58,730 nt of DNA from a virus. Each line of letters opens with the position of its first letter. The stretch's first letter is position 1. This document shows, piece by piece, positions 1 through 9,600 of this stretch. The stretch is taken from positions 1-58,730 of IMG/VR virus record IMGVR_UViG_3300008110_000203; one strand, given 5' to 3'. The translations under genes and the position numbers were made by a program. A model generated the notes under the pieces. It had not been told where the DNA came from, searched no databases, and saw only the letters and a program-made list of their open reading frames with translations.

Positions 1-108
1 GTCCTCGGGCGAGGGTGTGACAACGGCGGGTGGACTGACGTCGGGGAACTGAATCTGCGGCGGCTCATCCGCCGCCAACAAGGCGAGGAATGTGATTATC
101 AGCAGCAT
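1..108 (-). CDS. Secreted protein N-terminus, cut by the window edge
   Basis: Reading leftward from an ATG at 108, the frame stays open to base 1 and gives about 36 residues. They begin MLLIITFLALLAADEPP, a short hydrophobic signal peptide with an Ala-Ala cleavage-like site, followed by a Pro-rich mature start. The start lies just after the stop of the gene ending at 119, and an AGGA element sits about 14 nt upstream. It follows holin-like genes, so a secreted lysis or envelope function is possible. Too little is visible to name it. Confidence 0.5.
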   Translation of the reverse strand, partial: MLLIITFLALLAADEPPQIQFPDVSPPAVVTPSPED

Positions 109-118
109 GCGGCACCAG

Positions 119-586
119 TCAGCCGTCCTGCAGATCGATGGTAATGGAAATCGCCTCGCCCATCGAGGAGATCATGTCAAGCTGTTCAACCGGCTGTGCG
201 GCCAGCTCGTGCAGACCGGCTGTCGCGAGTGTCTGGGACATCCCTCGATCCATCAACCAATCTCGACGACGGAAGGTGATGTTATTCTCCTGACAGTATC
301 GCCGACCTCCGTTGATGTACGCCGTCCGCAGGGACTGAGCAGAGGTGACCGGGGCTGTTCCAGCAACGACAGCCTGCTGCGGCACCGTGGAGTCGTTCTT
401 CTTGCCGCACCTGTCCAGCAAGTTCGTCATTATTGGTACGACGAACTGAGCCAGAATTGCCCCAATCGCGGGGTTTCCTACGCCGCTGGCCCGCGGGAGG
501 TTATCCACGGAGACGCTATCCCCGCAGCGATAAAACACGCCTTCAACAATATCAGGACAACAGTCCTTTTTCCTCTTCTTCGCCAT
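119..586 (-). CDS. Hypothetical protein of the lysis-end cassette
   Basis: I do not recognise this 155-aa protein. I chose the ATG at 586 (MAKKRKKDCCPD) over the longer frame because an AGAAGGGG Shine-Dalgarno sequence lies just upstream. The N-terminus is very basic and carries a Cys pair. Near residues 35-55 there is a moderately hydrophobic stretch (NPAIGAILAQFVVPIMTNLL) that could be a membrane helix. The C-terminal half is soluble-looking. It lies between the holin gene and a secreted-protein gene on the same strand, so a lysis-associated role is possible but is inferred only from position. Confidence 0.6.
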   Translation of the reverse strand: MAKKRKKDCCPDIVEGVFYRCGDSVSVDNLPRASGVGNPAIGAILAQFVVPIMTNLLDRCGKKNDSTVPQQAVVAGTAPVTSAQSLRTAYINGGRRYCQENNITFRRRDWLMDRGMSQTLATAGLHELAAQPVEQLDMISSMGEAISITIDLQDG

Positions 587-639
587 AACACAGCCCCTTC
601 TAAACAAAACAAAAAGTCGGAACACTCTGCTCCGATCAG

Positions 640-807
640 TCACTTGCGGAATTTGCTCTGCACACTCCAGCCGACAGCGAGGAGGGACATGATCGCACCA
701 AGCACCTCAGGGACTTGGCCTTCCTCAAGCAGTCCTTTCTGCACCAACATACCGCCTGCGATAGTCAGCACGTGGCGGATCAAACCAAACGTCTGGTCCT
801 TGTTCAT
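640..807 (-). CDS. Small phage holin (Pam3-gp28-like)
   Basis: This 55-aa protein starts MNKDQTFGLIRHVLTIAGGM, continues with a short polar turn (KGLLEEGQV), then a second hydrophobic helix (LGAIMSLLAVGWSV) and ends SKFRK. Two short helices, an xxLIRHxLTxxGG start and a basic tail match a widespread family of tiny phage holins that open the inner membrane at lysis. A strong AAGGAGG site precedes the ATG. The start overlaps the stop of the upstream gene as ATGA, which implies coupled translation. The family name is from memory. Confidence 0.75.
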   Translation of the reverse strand: MNKDQTFGLIRHVLTIAGGMLVQKGLLEEGQVPEVLGAIMSLLAVGWSVQSKFRK

Positions 808-1079
808 GGAGGTCCTCCTTCAATTGGGCCCGCATATCGCGGTCGGTCCGGTACAAGATCTTTCAGAAACTGCAACGTCGCCTGCCGCTCTTCGCGGTGA
901 CTCTGCTCTACCCGCTCATACCCCTGCTGGATAGCAGAGATGTGTCCGGGTATTGCGTCCAACAAATACTTGATGCCGGTGATCATGGTCAACACAAGAG
1001 CCAGCAACAACACGTTGTTGAAGCTTTGCGAGGTGACCCAACCGATAACAGCGTCTGTCGGTGTCTTCTTCTCAGGCAT
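804..1079 (-). CDS. BhlA/UviB-like single-TM holin-type protein
   Basis: The protein is 91 aa from the ATG at 1079, chosen because GGAG lies 7 nt upstream; the longer frame has no such site. A polar N-terminus is followed by one membrane helix (NNVLLLALVLTMITGIKYLL, about residues 21-40) and then a charged, probably coiled tail (EQSHREERQATLQFLKDL). This layout is that of BhlA/UviB holin-like proteins. It directly precedes the small holin and overlaps it by 4 nt, so the pair probably forms the membrane part of the lysis cassette. A spanin component is an alternative. Confidence 0.6.
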   Translation of the reverse strand: MPEKKTPTDAVIGWVTSQSFNNVLLLALVLTMITGIKYLLDAIPGHISAIQQGYERVEQSHREERQATLQFLKDLVPDRPRYAGPIEGGPP

Positions 1080-1102
1080 CGTAATGCTCCGGTGTCCGGG
1101 CG

Positions 1103-4100
1103 TCAAGGCGATTGACTACGGGAGGCTTCCTGTTTACGCAACAGTTTGAGCAGACGGTCGATTTGTTGCAGCTTTGCAAGCTGCTCAGTGTCGCCTATCT
1201 GCGCCAACCGTTCGCGTAACTTTGCGGTTCCTGTCGCCAGTGTAAGGGGCCTTGCGCCGGCCGCAACCTCCATCGCATTGAGTCTGTCCCGTATTTCCCG
1301 CAATGTCTGTTCTGGGGTTATGGTGTCCACCTTGACTCCGAGCAGGAATCGGGCCACCTTCTCGGTCGCGCTGGTCCTGTCCTCAGGGTTGCTCAGGTAT
1401 TTTGTGGTGCTCAACAGCCTCGACAGTGGCGACGCCGACGCTACTGCTTCTACGGTAGGACCCAAAAACGGGGTGGCTTTACCGCTGGGCGCCACGTCCG
1501 TAATACCCAAGTTTACTAAAATTCTCCCAATTGTCGGGTCGAGGTCGTCCAAGCGGCGACCGCCCATAGGTGTAGCGGCGAACAGTGATGTGTTTGTCGC
1601 TTGTTCGACTACGCTCTTGAGTGCCGGGTTGCCTGACGCGATCAGCTTCTGCAGCAGGCCTTTGACGTCCGCCTGCAGAATGTCGCCGGCGTACCTCACA
1701 GCATCCTCGTGCATTAGACCCAAGCTGGTCAAGAACTTCGCCCGCCCGTCGTCATAGGTGCCGAGGGGTATGGCCGTAGTGTCCTGCAACCCGAACGGCA
1801 CATATTCCTCGTCATCGCCTTGTGCCAATCGGGTCGCTCGCACAGCAATGCCGAGATTCCCGCCGGGGTTGAAGGCCAACTCCCGCAGGAACATTGGCAT
1901 GCTCTGCCGCATAAACGCATAGAAGGGGATCAGCGACCGCATCCAGGTGTTTTCGAACCGGGAGAAATTCCGCGGGTCATTGTTTGTCAGCACTTTGTCT
2001 GCGAACGCAAACGCATCCGACAAACGAGCCCCGGACCCTTGCCGCTGCAAGTATTCGAGGACGACAGCGGTGCGCGTCGTGGTGTCCAGAGTGCCGCGGA
2101 ATGAGTTCAGCGAGTCTGCTAGGAAGTTCCCCCTCGAGGAACGCACAATACGGGAGGACTTACTCTGCAGCACTCGAGGTGGGGCAGCGAACTTCTGCGT
2201 ACCGGGAGCTTGCGTGGTCCAGTCCTTTACGCCCGACTCAGTGACGTATCGCCCCACAACATTCATTGGGTTGAGGAATTCGTTAGCCAAAGCCCCCGCT
2301 CGACCAGCGACCGTCGGCTGCGACAGACCCCCGCGGAGGCGCTGCATGAAGTCCCGCCCTACGTTTACGGAACCACCAGCAACCGCCTCCACAAACGTCG
2401 GTATGGCATCCTGTACGGCCCCGGCCCCTTCCCCCGGAACAGCATTGAGCACGGCTTCCGCCGAGCCGGATATGGCTTGAGCTTCTACGTCAGCGGTCAT
2501 CAGGCTGGCGTGCCGAAACGGTGCCCTGTGGTGGGCGGCAAACAACGCTTGAAACGCTCGCCCTCGGTTCGCCGGAGTGTCCGCCCACCCCTTAGTCGCC
2601 AGCAACCGGGAGATCTCAGGGATGTTTACCCCCGTCAATTCGGTAGGATCGATCGGAGCTCCGCGGGCGAAGTTCAGGCCGGCTTTGGCGAACTTGGTGA
2701 CAACGCCGAGATTCGACCCGCCGACCAAGCTGGCGTTGATCGCGGAGCCCAGGACGTCTCGAATTGCCGTACTGATGGCAAGCAGGAATCCGCTCTTGGA
2801 TGCTGCCGTGATATTCGCTGTGGTTCGAAGGAACATACCGAGTTCGGGCATCTGCATCATTGCAGGTAATTCGGTGAACGTCCTCAACTGTTCTGCTTGC
2901 TCGGAGGTGAGCTCCATTGTTCGCAGGATGTCGTGGGCGTACGCTCTCGCCGCCTCCATTGCGGATCCAGTCAGCGGAGCTCCTGCCCCATCGACAAACA
3001 GATCTACCGGGTCGAGGCGATACCGGACAGGCCAGTTAGCGTCCACAAACGTAGACGCGTTGACGTCTCGGGTCCCACTAAAGACGCGGCTTTCGGCGAT
3101 GCTGCGGAGTAGGTTGTCAAGGAACTGGCCCTCCACCAGGTTGTCCGGCCACAGCCCCCGCCGAGCGGCTTTGCCGAGGTAGTCCTTCTGCGGGCTCAGC
3201 CATTCCCCTAGAGTGGTGGTGCCGGGAATTTCCGTCTTCGAGGTGAACAGTCTTCTCGGGGTCGGACGGTACAGCGTGGTCAGCGCACCAACCGCCCCTC
3301 GCAGATACTGAGCCTGCATTGTTTGCTTTTGAATGCCGTCGGCAACCTGCACGAGCGGGTCGTCACCAAACAAACCAGTCTGCCGCCGTTCAGCTCTGTC
3401 TGTAAGTTCGGCGGCGAGGGCTCTGTATCGAGACACCGTGTCGATCGTGTAATCTGCCGGGATCTCCTCCGCATACCGGGTGAGGTTTGCTGCGATCACG
3501 CCGTTCACGTCGGCGCGCACGCGATCCAGTTCGTCGATCACCGCCCGTGGTAGGCCTATCGCTTGGATCGCTTTTGCGTCGAACCGAAACGCAGACATCA
3601 GCTTCGGTCGCTGCTCGAGCAGTCGCAGGAACTCCTGCGCTGCCGGACCTATCCCCCCGGGCACGGTGGAGAGAGTGCGGTTCCACGTGTCGATGAGTTC
3701 GGTGACGGCCCCGATCCACGCAGGGCGGCTCAAGCTCAGAGGTGCTGCGGCATCTGCCGGATTCGCCGCAGCGCTCCCTCGCGTGACCGGAGTCCCGTCG
3801 GGTAAGCGTGCAACTATCCCATGGGTCTGGGGGTCGAACCGAGGCATGTATTCATCGACGGCGTTGCCGTAGGACCGCCCCAAGTGGTTGTAGATATCCT
3901 CCATTGCTGCCTCGGACTGCAGCACTGGGGCCATATTTGCCGAGTTCGCTACTGTGTCCAGATGATACCGCAAACTCCCCGGACGTGTCAGAGGCGACCG
4001 GAGCGCAGGCTGCACCACGTACGGTTGAGGCCCACCACCAGCTCGCCGATGGGTGCCGTAGTACGCAACGTCGTCCGGGGCCGGCGTGACTCCCGGGGCC

Positions 4101-6619
4101 GCACCGCGGTCTATCCTTGCCTGCATCTGGATCATATCGGGGTCTGTAAGGTCCACCCCGTTGGCGGTAGCCCAACTGGCAAACCCCGGATAGGCCGGGT
4201 CAAACGAAGTGGGGACTCGTGCCCACGGAACACGCGTCGTCCCTGCTGGAGTCCACATCGTTGACACTGGCACCGCCAGCCCATTGGGCCCGGGGGCAAA
4301 CTCCAGATACACTCCCGGAGGTACCGGAGATACCGCCCCGGGAGCAGGTTTTGCGACAGGACCGATGTGCTGATTGAACATCGCTCGGTTGCCGAGGATG
4401 AATTGGGTGGCGTTAGCGCCCGGCGTGACGGGCACCCCCAAACGGTTTTGCCTGTCCACAAACCGGGAGAACGCTCGCTCAAAGATCGCAAACTCCATCG
4501 TGCCGGGGAATGCAAACTTCTCGGGAACCTCCCGCCAAACGTCGCCTTGCGGGCTGGGCTGAACGCGGCGTACCCAATCCTCAACGCCGGCTGTCCCGGA
4601 CGCTGCGGGAACGGGTTCGAAGCCCTGCGGGCGGTACAGCACATCACCGGCACCCACCGGAACGTCTACAGCTCGCAGAGATTCGATGCTGGCGGCTCGG
4701 TACTCGGGGGATTTTCGCAGCCCGTTTATGGCGGCGTCTACGTAGGTCGCTCCTTCGGCAGTCGGAGCCATGTTCAGGGACTGCAGCACGCCTGCGGAAT
4801 TCGTGTACCCTCCGCCAAGGAGTTTCACCTCGGTATCCGTCGGCAGAATCCGGCCAGCCCGCAGCAACCCTGTCGGCGGAGGCAAACGCGACACTCCGTC
4901 CCAGCGGGCTTTGTCCAGCACTCCGATGTGGCCGGTGGCAGCATCGTATATGCCGGTCAAACGGTCGGGTATATCGTTCTCGGCAAGCTTCCAGATCTCG
5001 GCCCAAAACTCATCAGGATCCATACCGATCTGGTCGGCAAGGTCTTCGGCATGGCGTCGGCCAACCGGGTATTGTTTACCCGTCGGCAACAGAGTGGAGG
5101 GGCTGTCGCTGGTGGGCTCGGTGACCAGCGACCCGCCTTGGCTTGGAGGCCGGTACTTCGTGGCGATTTGTTCGTAGGCCTCATCCATGTACAGCTTGCG
5201 GATGCCTACTGTGCCTTCGCGGAAATTGGAGTACAACAACTCGCGAGCACCCGGTACCTGCAAGGCCTCCGCAACGCCGTGTCGGGCACGAGCCCAGGCC
5301 TGCGGCGTTTGCCCAATGGCTATCTCCGAAGAGCGGGCAACGTCGGACTTTTGTCTGGGGGCGTATTCGGTGTAAGGGTCCCGCCACACCGGAACGTTCC
5401 ACCCCGCATCGACGGCTTCTTCCCTCGCTCTTGCAATTGCTGGGATCCAATAGGTATCAAGTTCGTCGTACACGGTTGCAGGCAGGGTCACCTGCTTGGG
5501 TCTGAATGCCGGAGTCAGCCTGTCTTCGTCAAACAATTCGGCTGAGTCTGCCAGCTTAATCTGCCACCGCCCGTCTGCCGATCTTGTTGCGTACTCTACC
5601 TCACGCAAGTCGGAGGTTCCGACAAATGTCACCAAATCCCCCCGGTCGTAAGAGGTAAGGCCGGCCAGCGGGTCCGCGGTGGGGGTGCCGGAGAGTGTAG
5701 CCCGCACCATGTCGCGGTGCTCCGGGCTCTCCAAGTACCGAGACACGGCGTCTCTGTTAGCCTGCACCCGAAGTGGCGACCCTTCGGCGAAGAAATTGCT
5801 CGGGTCTTTGAGGTCCAGTCCGGGGTCAACGGTGAACCGTATGCCCAAGTCGTACCCCGACCGGAGGTGAAACGCCGCAAGCTGCGCTTGCGTTTGGTCA
5901 GCAGTCGCTCTCGCCGCTTCCCGGACAGCCGAGGATGTGTCTTGCAATACCGGATCCGTCAGACCCCAGGCATACTTGTCGAACACGGCCTTGGTTCCGG
6001 TCTTGACGCCTTGAAACGCCTTCTTTATGGCGTCAAGACCCATCGGAGACAGCGGGTCGAACGCTGCTTTTGTCGCCACCCCGAGACCGTAGATCAGCGG
6101 ATGCAGGGTCTGCCCTGCCTCCGGCATTTTAGGCAACCGTTGCAACACCTTGGGGGTGGTGACAGCTCGAGCCGCAGCTCGAGCTGATGCAGTCCTCGCC
6201 ATTGCACCGGTCAGACCCGCTGCCCGAGATACCCACCCTCCGATCGGCCCGAACGGGTCTGTCAACACCTCAAACCCGAATCCGGCTAAGTCGCGCAGGC
6301 CTTCCCCCGGGTCGTCGATCCAGCCGGATATTCCCGTCTCTTTGTTAGGCCTCATGCCGTACCGTTCGAGCACGTCACGACCGGACAGCCTCCCCTCGCC
6401 AGAGATAGGAGACCCCCACGCTGTGGTGGGGCTCTCGCCGGCAAGCAGTGCTCGCACCGATGCCGCGGGGGTATCGATGAAGTTTCCCACCGTGGCGACA
6501 GCACCAACACCGGTCGAACCGATCTGGGACAGCAGAGACCCGATCGTCTCTTTTGAGTCAGAGGACGGCCCGGGTTGCTGCTGCCGCGAGGCGGAGAGTA
6601 TGTCTCTTAGAGTAGGCAT
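1103..6619 (-). CDS. Giant internal virion / tail protein with shared N-terminal module
   Basis: At 1838 aa this is the largest protein in the window. Residues 47-130 hold a module also found in the protein at 24286-26808: FID..SVRALL, GRDVLERYG, NKETGISGWIDDP and EGLRDLAGFGFEVLTDP. The middle is long and Pro-rich without recognised catalytic motifs. The last third (RDVLGSAINASL, then WMRSLIPFYAFMRQSMPMFL, then an ATPLG-type stretch) resembles the large polyvalent-protein-associated regions (LPD38-like) at the C-termini of ejected phage proteins. It could be a tape measure or an internal ejection protein. No obvious Shine-Dalgarno sequence precedes the ATG, and the gene to its right ends only 35 nt upstream. 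Confidence 0.7.
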   Translation of the reverse strand: MPTLRDILSASRQQQPGPSSDSKETIGSLLSQIGSTGVGAVATVGNFIDTPAASVRALLAGESPTTAWGSPISGEGRLSGRDVLERYGMRPNKETGISGWIDDPGEGLRDLAGFGFEVLTDPFGPIGGWVSRAAGLTGAMARTASARAAARAVTTPKVLQRLPKMPEAGQTLHPLIYGLGVATKAAFDPLSPMGLDAIKKAFQGVKTGTKAVFDKYAWGLTDPVLQDTSSAVREAARATADQTQAQLAAFHLRSGYDLGIRFTVDPGLDLKDPSNFFAEGSPLRVQANRDAVSRYLESPEHRDMVRATLSGTPTADPLAGLTSYDRGDLVTFVGTSDLREVEYATRSADGRWQIKLADSAELFDEDRLTPAFRPKQVTLPATVYDELDTYWIPAIARAREEAVDAGWNVPVWRDPYTEYAPRQKSDVARSSEIAIGQTPQAWARARHGVAEALQVPGARELLYSNFREGTVGIRKLYMDEAYEQIATKYRPPSQGGSLVTEPTSDSPSTLLPTGKQYPVGRRHAEDLADQIGMDPDEFWAEIWKLAENDIPDRLTGIYDAATGHIGVLDKARWDGVSRLPPPTGLLRAGRILPTDTEVKLLGGGYTNSAGVLQSLNMAPTAEGATYVDAAINGLRKSPEYRAASIESLRAVDVPVGAGDVLYRPQGFEPVPAASGTAGVEDWVRRVQPSPQGDVWREVPEKFAFPGTMEFAIFERAFSRFVDRQNRLGVPVTPGANATQFILGNRAMFNQHIGPVAKPAPGAVSPVPPGVYLEFAPGPNGLAVPVSTMWTPAGTTRVPWARVPTSFDPAYPGFASWATANGVDLTDPDMIQMQARIDRGAAPGVTPAPDDVAYYGTHRRAGGGPQPYVVQPALRSPLTRPGSLRYHLDTVANSANMAPVLQSEAAMEDIYNHLGRSYGNAVDEYMPRFDPQTHGIVARLPDGTPVTRGSAAANPADAAAPLSLSRPAWIGAVTELIDTWNRTLSTVPGGIGPAAQEFLRLLEQRPKLMSAFRFDAKAIQAIGLPRAVIDELDRVRADVNGVIAANLTRYAEEIPADYTIDTVSRYRALAAELTDRAERRQTGLFGDDPLVQVADGIQKQTMQAQYLRGAVGALTTLYRPTPRRLFTSKTEIPGTTTLGEWLSPQKDYLGKAARRGLWPDNLVEGQFLDNLLRSIAESRVFSGTRDVNASTFVDANWPVRYRLDPVDLFVDGAGAPLTGSAMEAARAYAHDILRTMELTSEQAEQLRTFTELPAMMQMPELGMFLRTTANITAASKSGFLLAISTAIRDVLGSAINASLVGGSNLGVVTKFAKAGLNFARGAPIDPTELTGVNIPEISRLLATKGWADTPANRGRAFQALFAAHHRAPFRHASLMTADVEAQAISGSAEAVLNAVPGEGAGAVQDAIPTFVEAVAGGSVNVGRDFMQRLRGGLSQPTVAGRAGALANEFLNPMNVVGRYVTESGVKDWTTQAPGTQKFAAPPRVLQSKSSRIVRSSRGNFLADSLNSFRGTLDTTTRTAVVLEYLQRQGSGARLSDAFAFADKVLTNNDPRNFSRFENTWMRSLIPFYAFMRQSMPMFLRELAFNPGGNLGIAVRATRLAQGDDEEYVPFGLQDTTAIPLGTYDDGRAKFLTSLGLMHEDAVRYAGDILQADVKGLLQKLIASGNPALKSVVEQATNTSLFAATPMGGRRLDDLDPTIGRILVNLGITDVAPSGKATPFLGPTVEAVASASPLSRLLSTTKYLSNPEDRTSATEKVARFLLGVKVDTITPEQTLREIRDRLNAMEVAAGARPLTLATGTAKLRERLAQIGDTEQLAKLQQIDRLLKLLRKQEASRSQSP

Positions 6620-6654
6620 CGACTATAGTGGTGCGTAAAAACCAAAGGTGAGGA

Positions 6655-9600
6655 TTAAAAACCGGAGCCGCCCGTCCTACCAAAACTTGACCAAAAATTT
6701 GACGCGTCCGCGTTTGCGGCCCTTTCTCTACTTTTACGCTCTTCTCGGTCTTTCTTGACCCTTTCCAAAAACGCTTGATGTCCCTCTTCCGAACCAAGGT
6801 CCGCGTCCAACAGTGCTGTCAGACCGGGAGTCCACTCGGGCCTAAAAGAGTCGCGGTGTTCTGGAGACACCGCCGCAGCTCTTGCATACATCTGCAACGC
6901 CTGCAGGTTTTCCCGGGTCAATTTGAGAGAACCTTCTTCGTTGTTCAAGTCACGCTGCATTTTACTTTCAATAGTCCCCGGGTCTCCAAATGCCCCGGGT
7001 TGGTCCGCCCGGTAAGCGTCAAACACGTCATACCCTGCCCCCGGAATAGACTCGTAGGTGTCGGCATTTAGGCGAGACAGTAGCATCTGCGACTCAGCCA
7101 TTTGAGTCGTTGTCGGGCTACTTCTCGAAGTAACACCCGACAGAGGGCTCTGCATGTCGGAGGTCTGCGACTGCTCGCCCGCATCAAACCCGTAGGCCTG
7201 CCGCTGGCCGGCACCGAGATTGTCCGCCCATCTTTGCACAGCGCCGGGGAACCGCTGCTGCAAAAACGGATCTGTTGGACTGTAACCCTGCTTCAAGTAT
7301 CGGGACAACGCCCGGTCTTCGGAGGTCGCTTTCTTCTGCGCGGCTCTCGCCTGCAGTGTCTCCCGAACAGAGTTACGGTACGTTTCGGAACGCCGGGCTT
7401 CGCGATTTCCGCGAGCTACGGTCTCCTCCTGCCGCAATTCTTCCGCCAGCTCCGGCCTGCCCTCCAACTGCCCTTGGGCTTGCATCATACGGAGCATGCC
7501 GAGGCGGTTTGTACCGGTAATCCCCAGAGGATTGTTGGCTCCTGCGTTTGCTGGATTCGCGAACGCGAACGTAGAAGACCGTCGCTGGAATGGGTCGGTC
7601 GGGGAGGCCGGCATGCGGCCCTCTGTGATGTTGGCCAACCCCTCTTCGGTCATAGGGTTTGACATGTCGATCAATCGCTGGTCCGCAGCTACCCTGCTCC
7701 GCATACGGAAGGCCTGTTCTGCATCCCGCTCGCTCTGCTGTGCAGCCAAGGCCTGCAGCCCCATAGGACCTCCACGCCCAAACCGGGACACCAGCCCGCC
7801 CGGCGTCATCATGGACCCCTGCCGGTATTGCTCGGTGTTACGAATACCAGCCATCTCCGCTTCCGACAGCGGTGACTGGTTTGGGTTAAACTCGCCGCCG
7901 GGGGACCAGCGGGTGTCGTATCCGCCGAGGGATTGGGCTGCTGACCGCAGGACGTTTGGGTTGTACCCCTGCGCGTCCGCCAGCAACGCCGCCGCACGGT
8001 TCGGATTATCCCGGAACCCTCTTTGCCGCAAAACGTTTAGGCCCTGCGTAAACGCGTCGGAGTTCTGATCGATGGACTGCACAGCTTGCGCTGAGTCATA
8101 CCCCCCGCGTGGCGTTAACGGATTATCCATCTGCGACTGCTGCACCGCGGCGTCTATTGCGGAGGTACTGCTATCACCCCAATAGCCCAGCTGAGAGTCC
8201 CGTATTGCTTGGGGGGCGAGGTTCAAGCCCATCTGAATAGCGTTGCCGATTCCGGCTAAGGGGTATCCGAGACTCATAGCAAGCGACAGAGGAGACCTGT
8301 TTTGCGGTAAAGACCGTGGGGCATATTCGTCATAGGCTTGTTCCCCTTCAATCTTGGGGCCGTAATATCTCCTGACCACCGGCCCGAGATACCCCTGCGT
8401 AGAGTACGTAGGTGGTCCTCCCTCATCCGGATTATAGTTTGTCACACCGAGATTTCGCGGTCCGGCAGGCACGACTCCCGTAGCGGGGGCACCTTGTGCG
8501 GGCGAGGTAGCGGCTGCCGGTGGCTCGAAAGGCGAGGGGGTTGCAACAGAACCGCTTGGTGCCGGTAATGCGGGGACTACCGGCGAAGGACCGCCCGGTT
8601 GCAAGGCCTGATGCAGTCGTATGAGGTCTTGGGTCTGACGATCTTGTTCGGTCGCCGCGTTGTTGCCGGACGCACCCAACCCATAGCCCAGAGCCCCTGC
8701 AGCCAGACCTAGCCCAAGAGCCCCAACACCTCGCACAGACCGCTGGGCCCCCGCAGGTGCGGTAATCGGCGGTGCGCCCGCAGGTGCGGTAATCGGCGGT
8801 GCGCCCGCAGACCGCGGCGGTGGGAGGGGCGGCGAAAGGGTTGTGGGCGTTCGTGCTGGCACGACAGTAGGCGTTCGTGCTGGCACGACAGTAGACGTTC
8901 GCGGAGGAGCCACCGCTGCTGGTATCGCCCCCGGCGGCGGACCCGGTACGGGCAGCAAAGGCGGTGGTGGCTGGGGCGGCAATGGTCCTGCCGTAGTTAC
9001 GGTTGACGACGTAGGCAAAGGATCTGGCTCTGCCGCCAACATCGCACTAAGATCATCATCTGGCGAAAACGAACTCTGCGCACTGGCCGGGGGTGACAGC
9101 GGGCTGTCCATGGCGGCTGGCTGCGGCGAAGAGCTCCGAGGCGTTGCCGTCGCCACCCGAGCGAACTCCTCGTCATCTATTCTCCCATTGATCAACTCTT
9201 GGTAGTCCTCAAAAGCGAGCTTTGTCGGGGTACTGTGATACTTTTCCCGGGCCTGACGGAGTGCGTCCACGCTCATGCCGAGCTGCATGGCTGCTTCCAC
9301 CTCCGTCAAATATTTTTTGCCGTCGAGTGTCTGCATTGAGTCTATCTCATCGTCAGAGAGCCTTCTCGTAGCAGGGGGCTCCGGGGGCGCCAACGGGCTC
9401 TGCATGCCCGCCGGTGCAGAAGGTTTCGGCTTTACCACCCGCGGTTTTTTTACGGCTGCAGGTGCCGGTGCCGGTGCCGGTGCAGGTGCTGCTTGTGCCG
9501 GTGCAGGTGCTGCTTGTGCTGGTGCGGGAGGCGGTGCGGAATTGTCGTCAAACAAACCTCGTTGGCCAGGCAAGGGGTTTGCCATACCTCCGCCCACGTC

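Noticed and set aside
4367-5545. Plus-strand 392-aa frame
   Set aside because: It lies antisense to the 1838-aa gene, has no SD or domain, and follows the high-GC shadow pattern.
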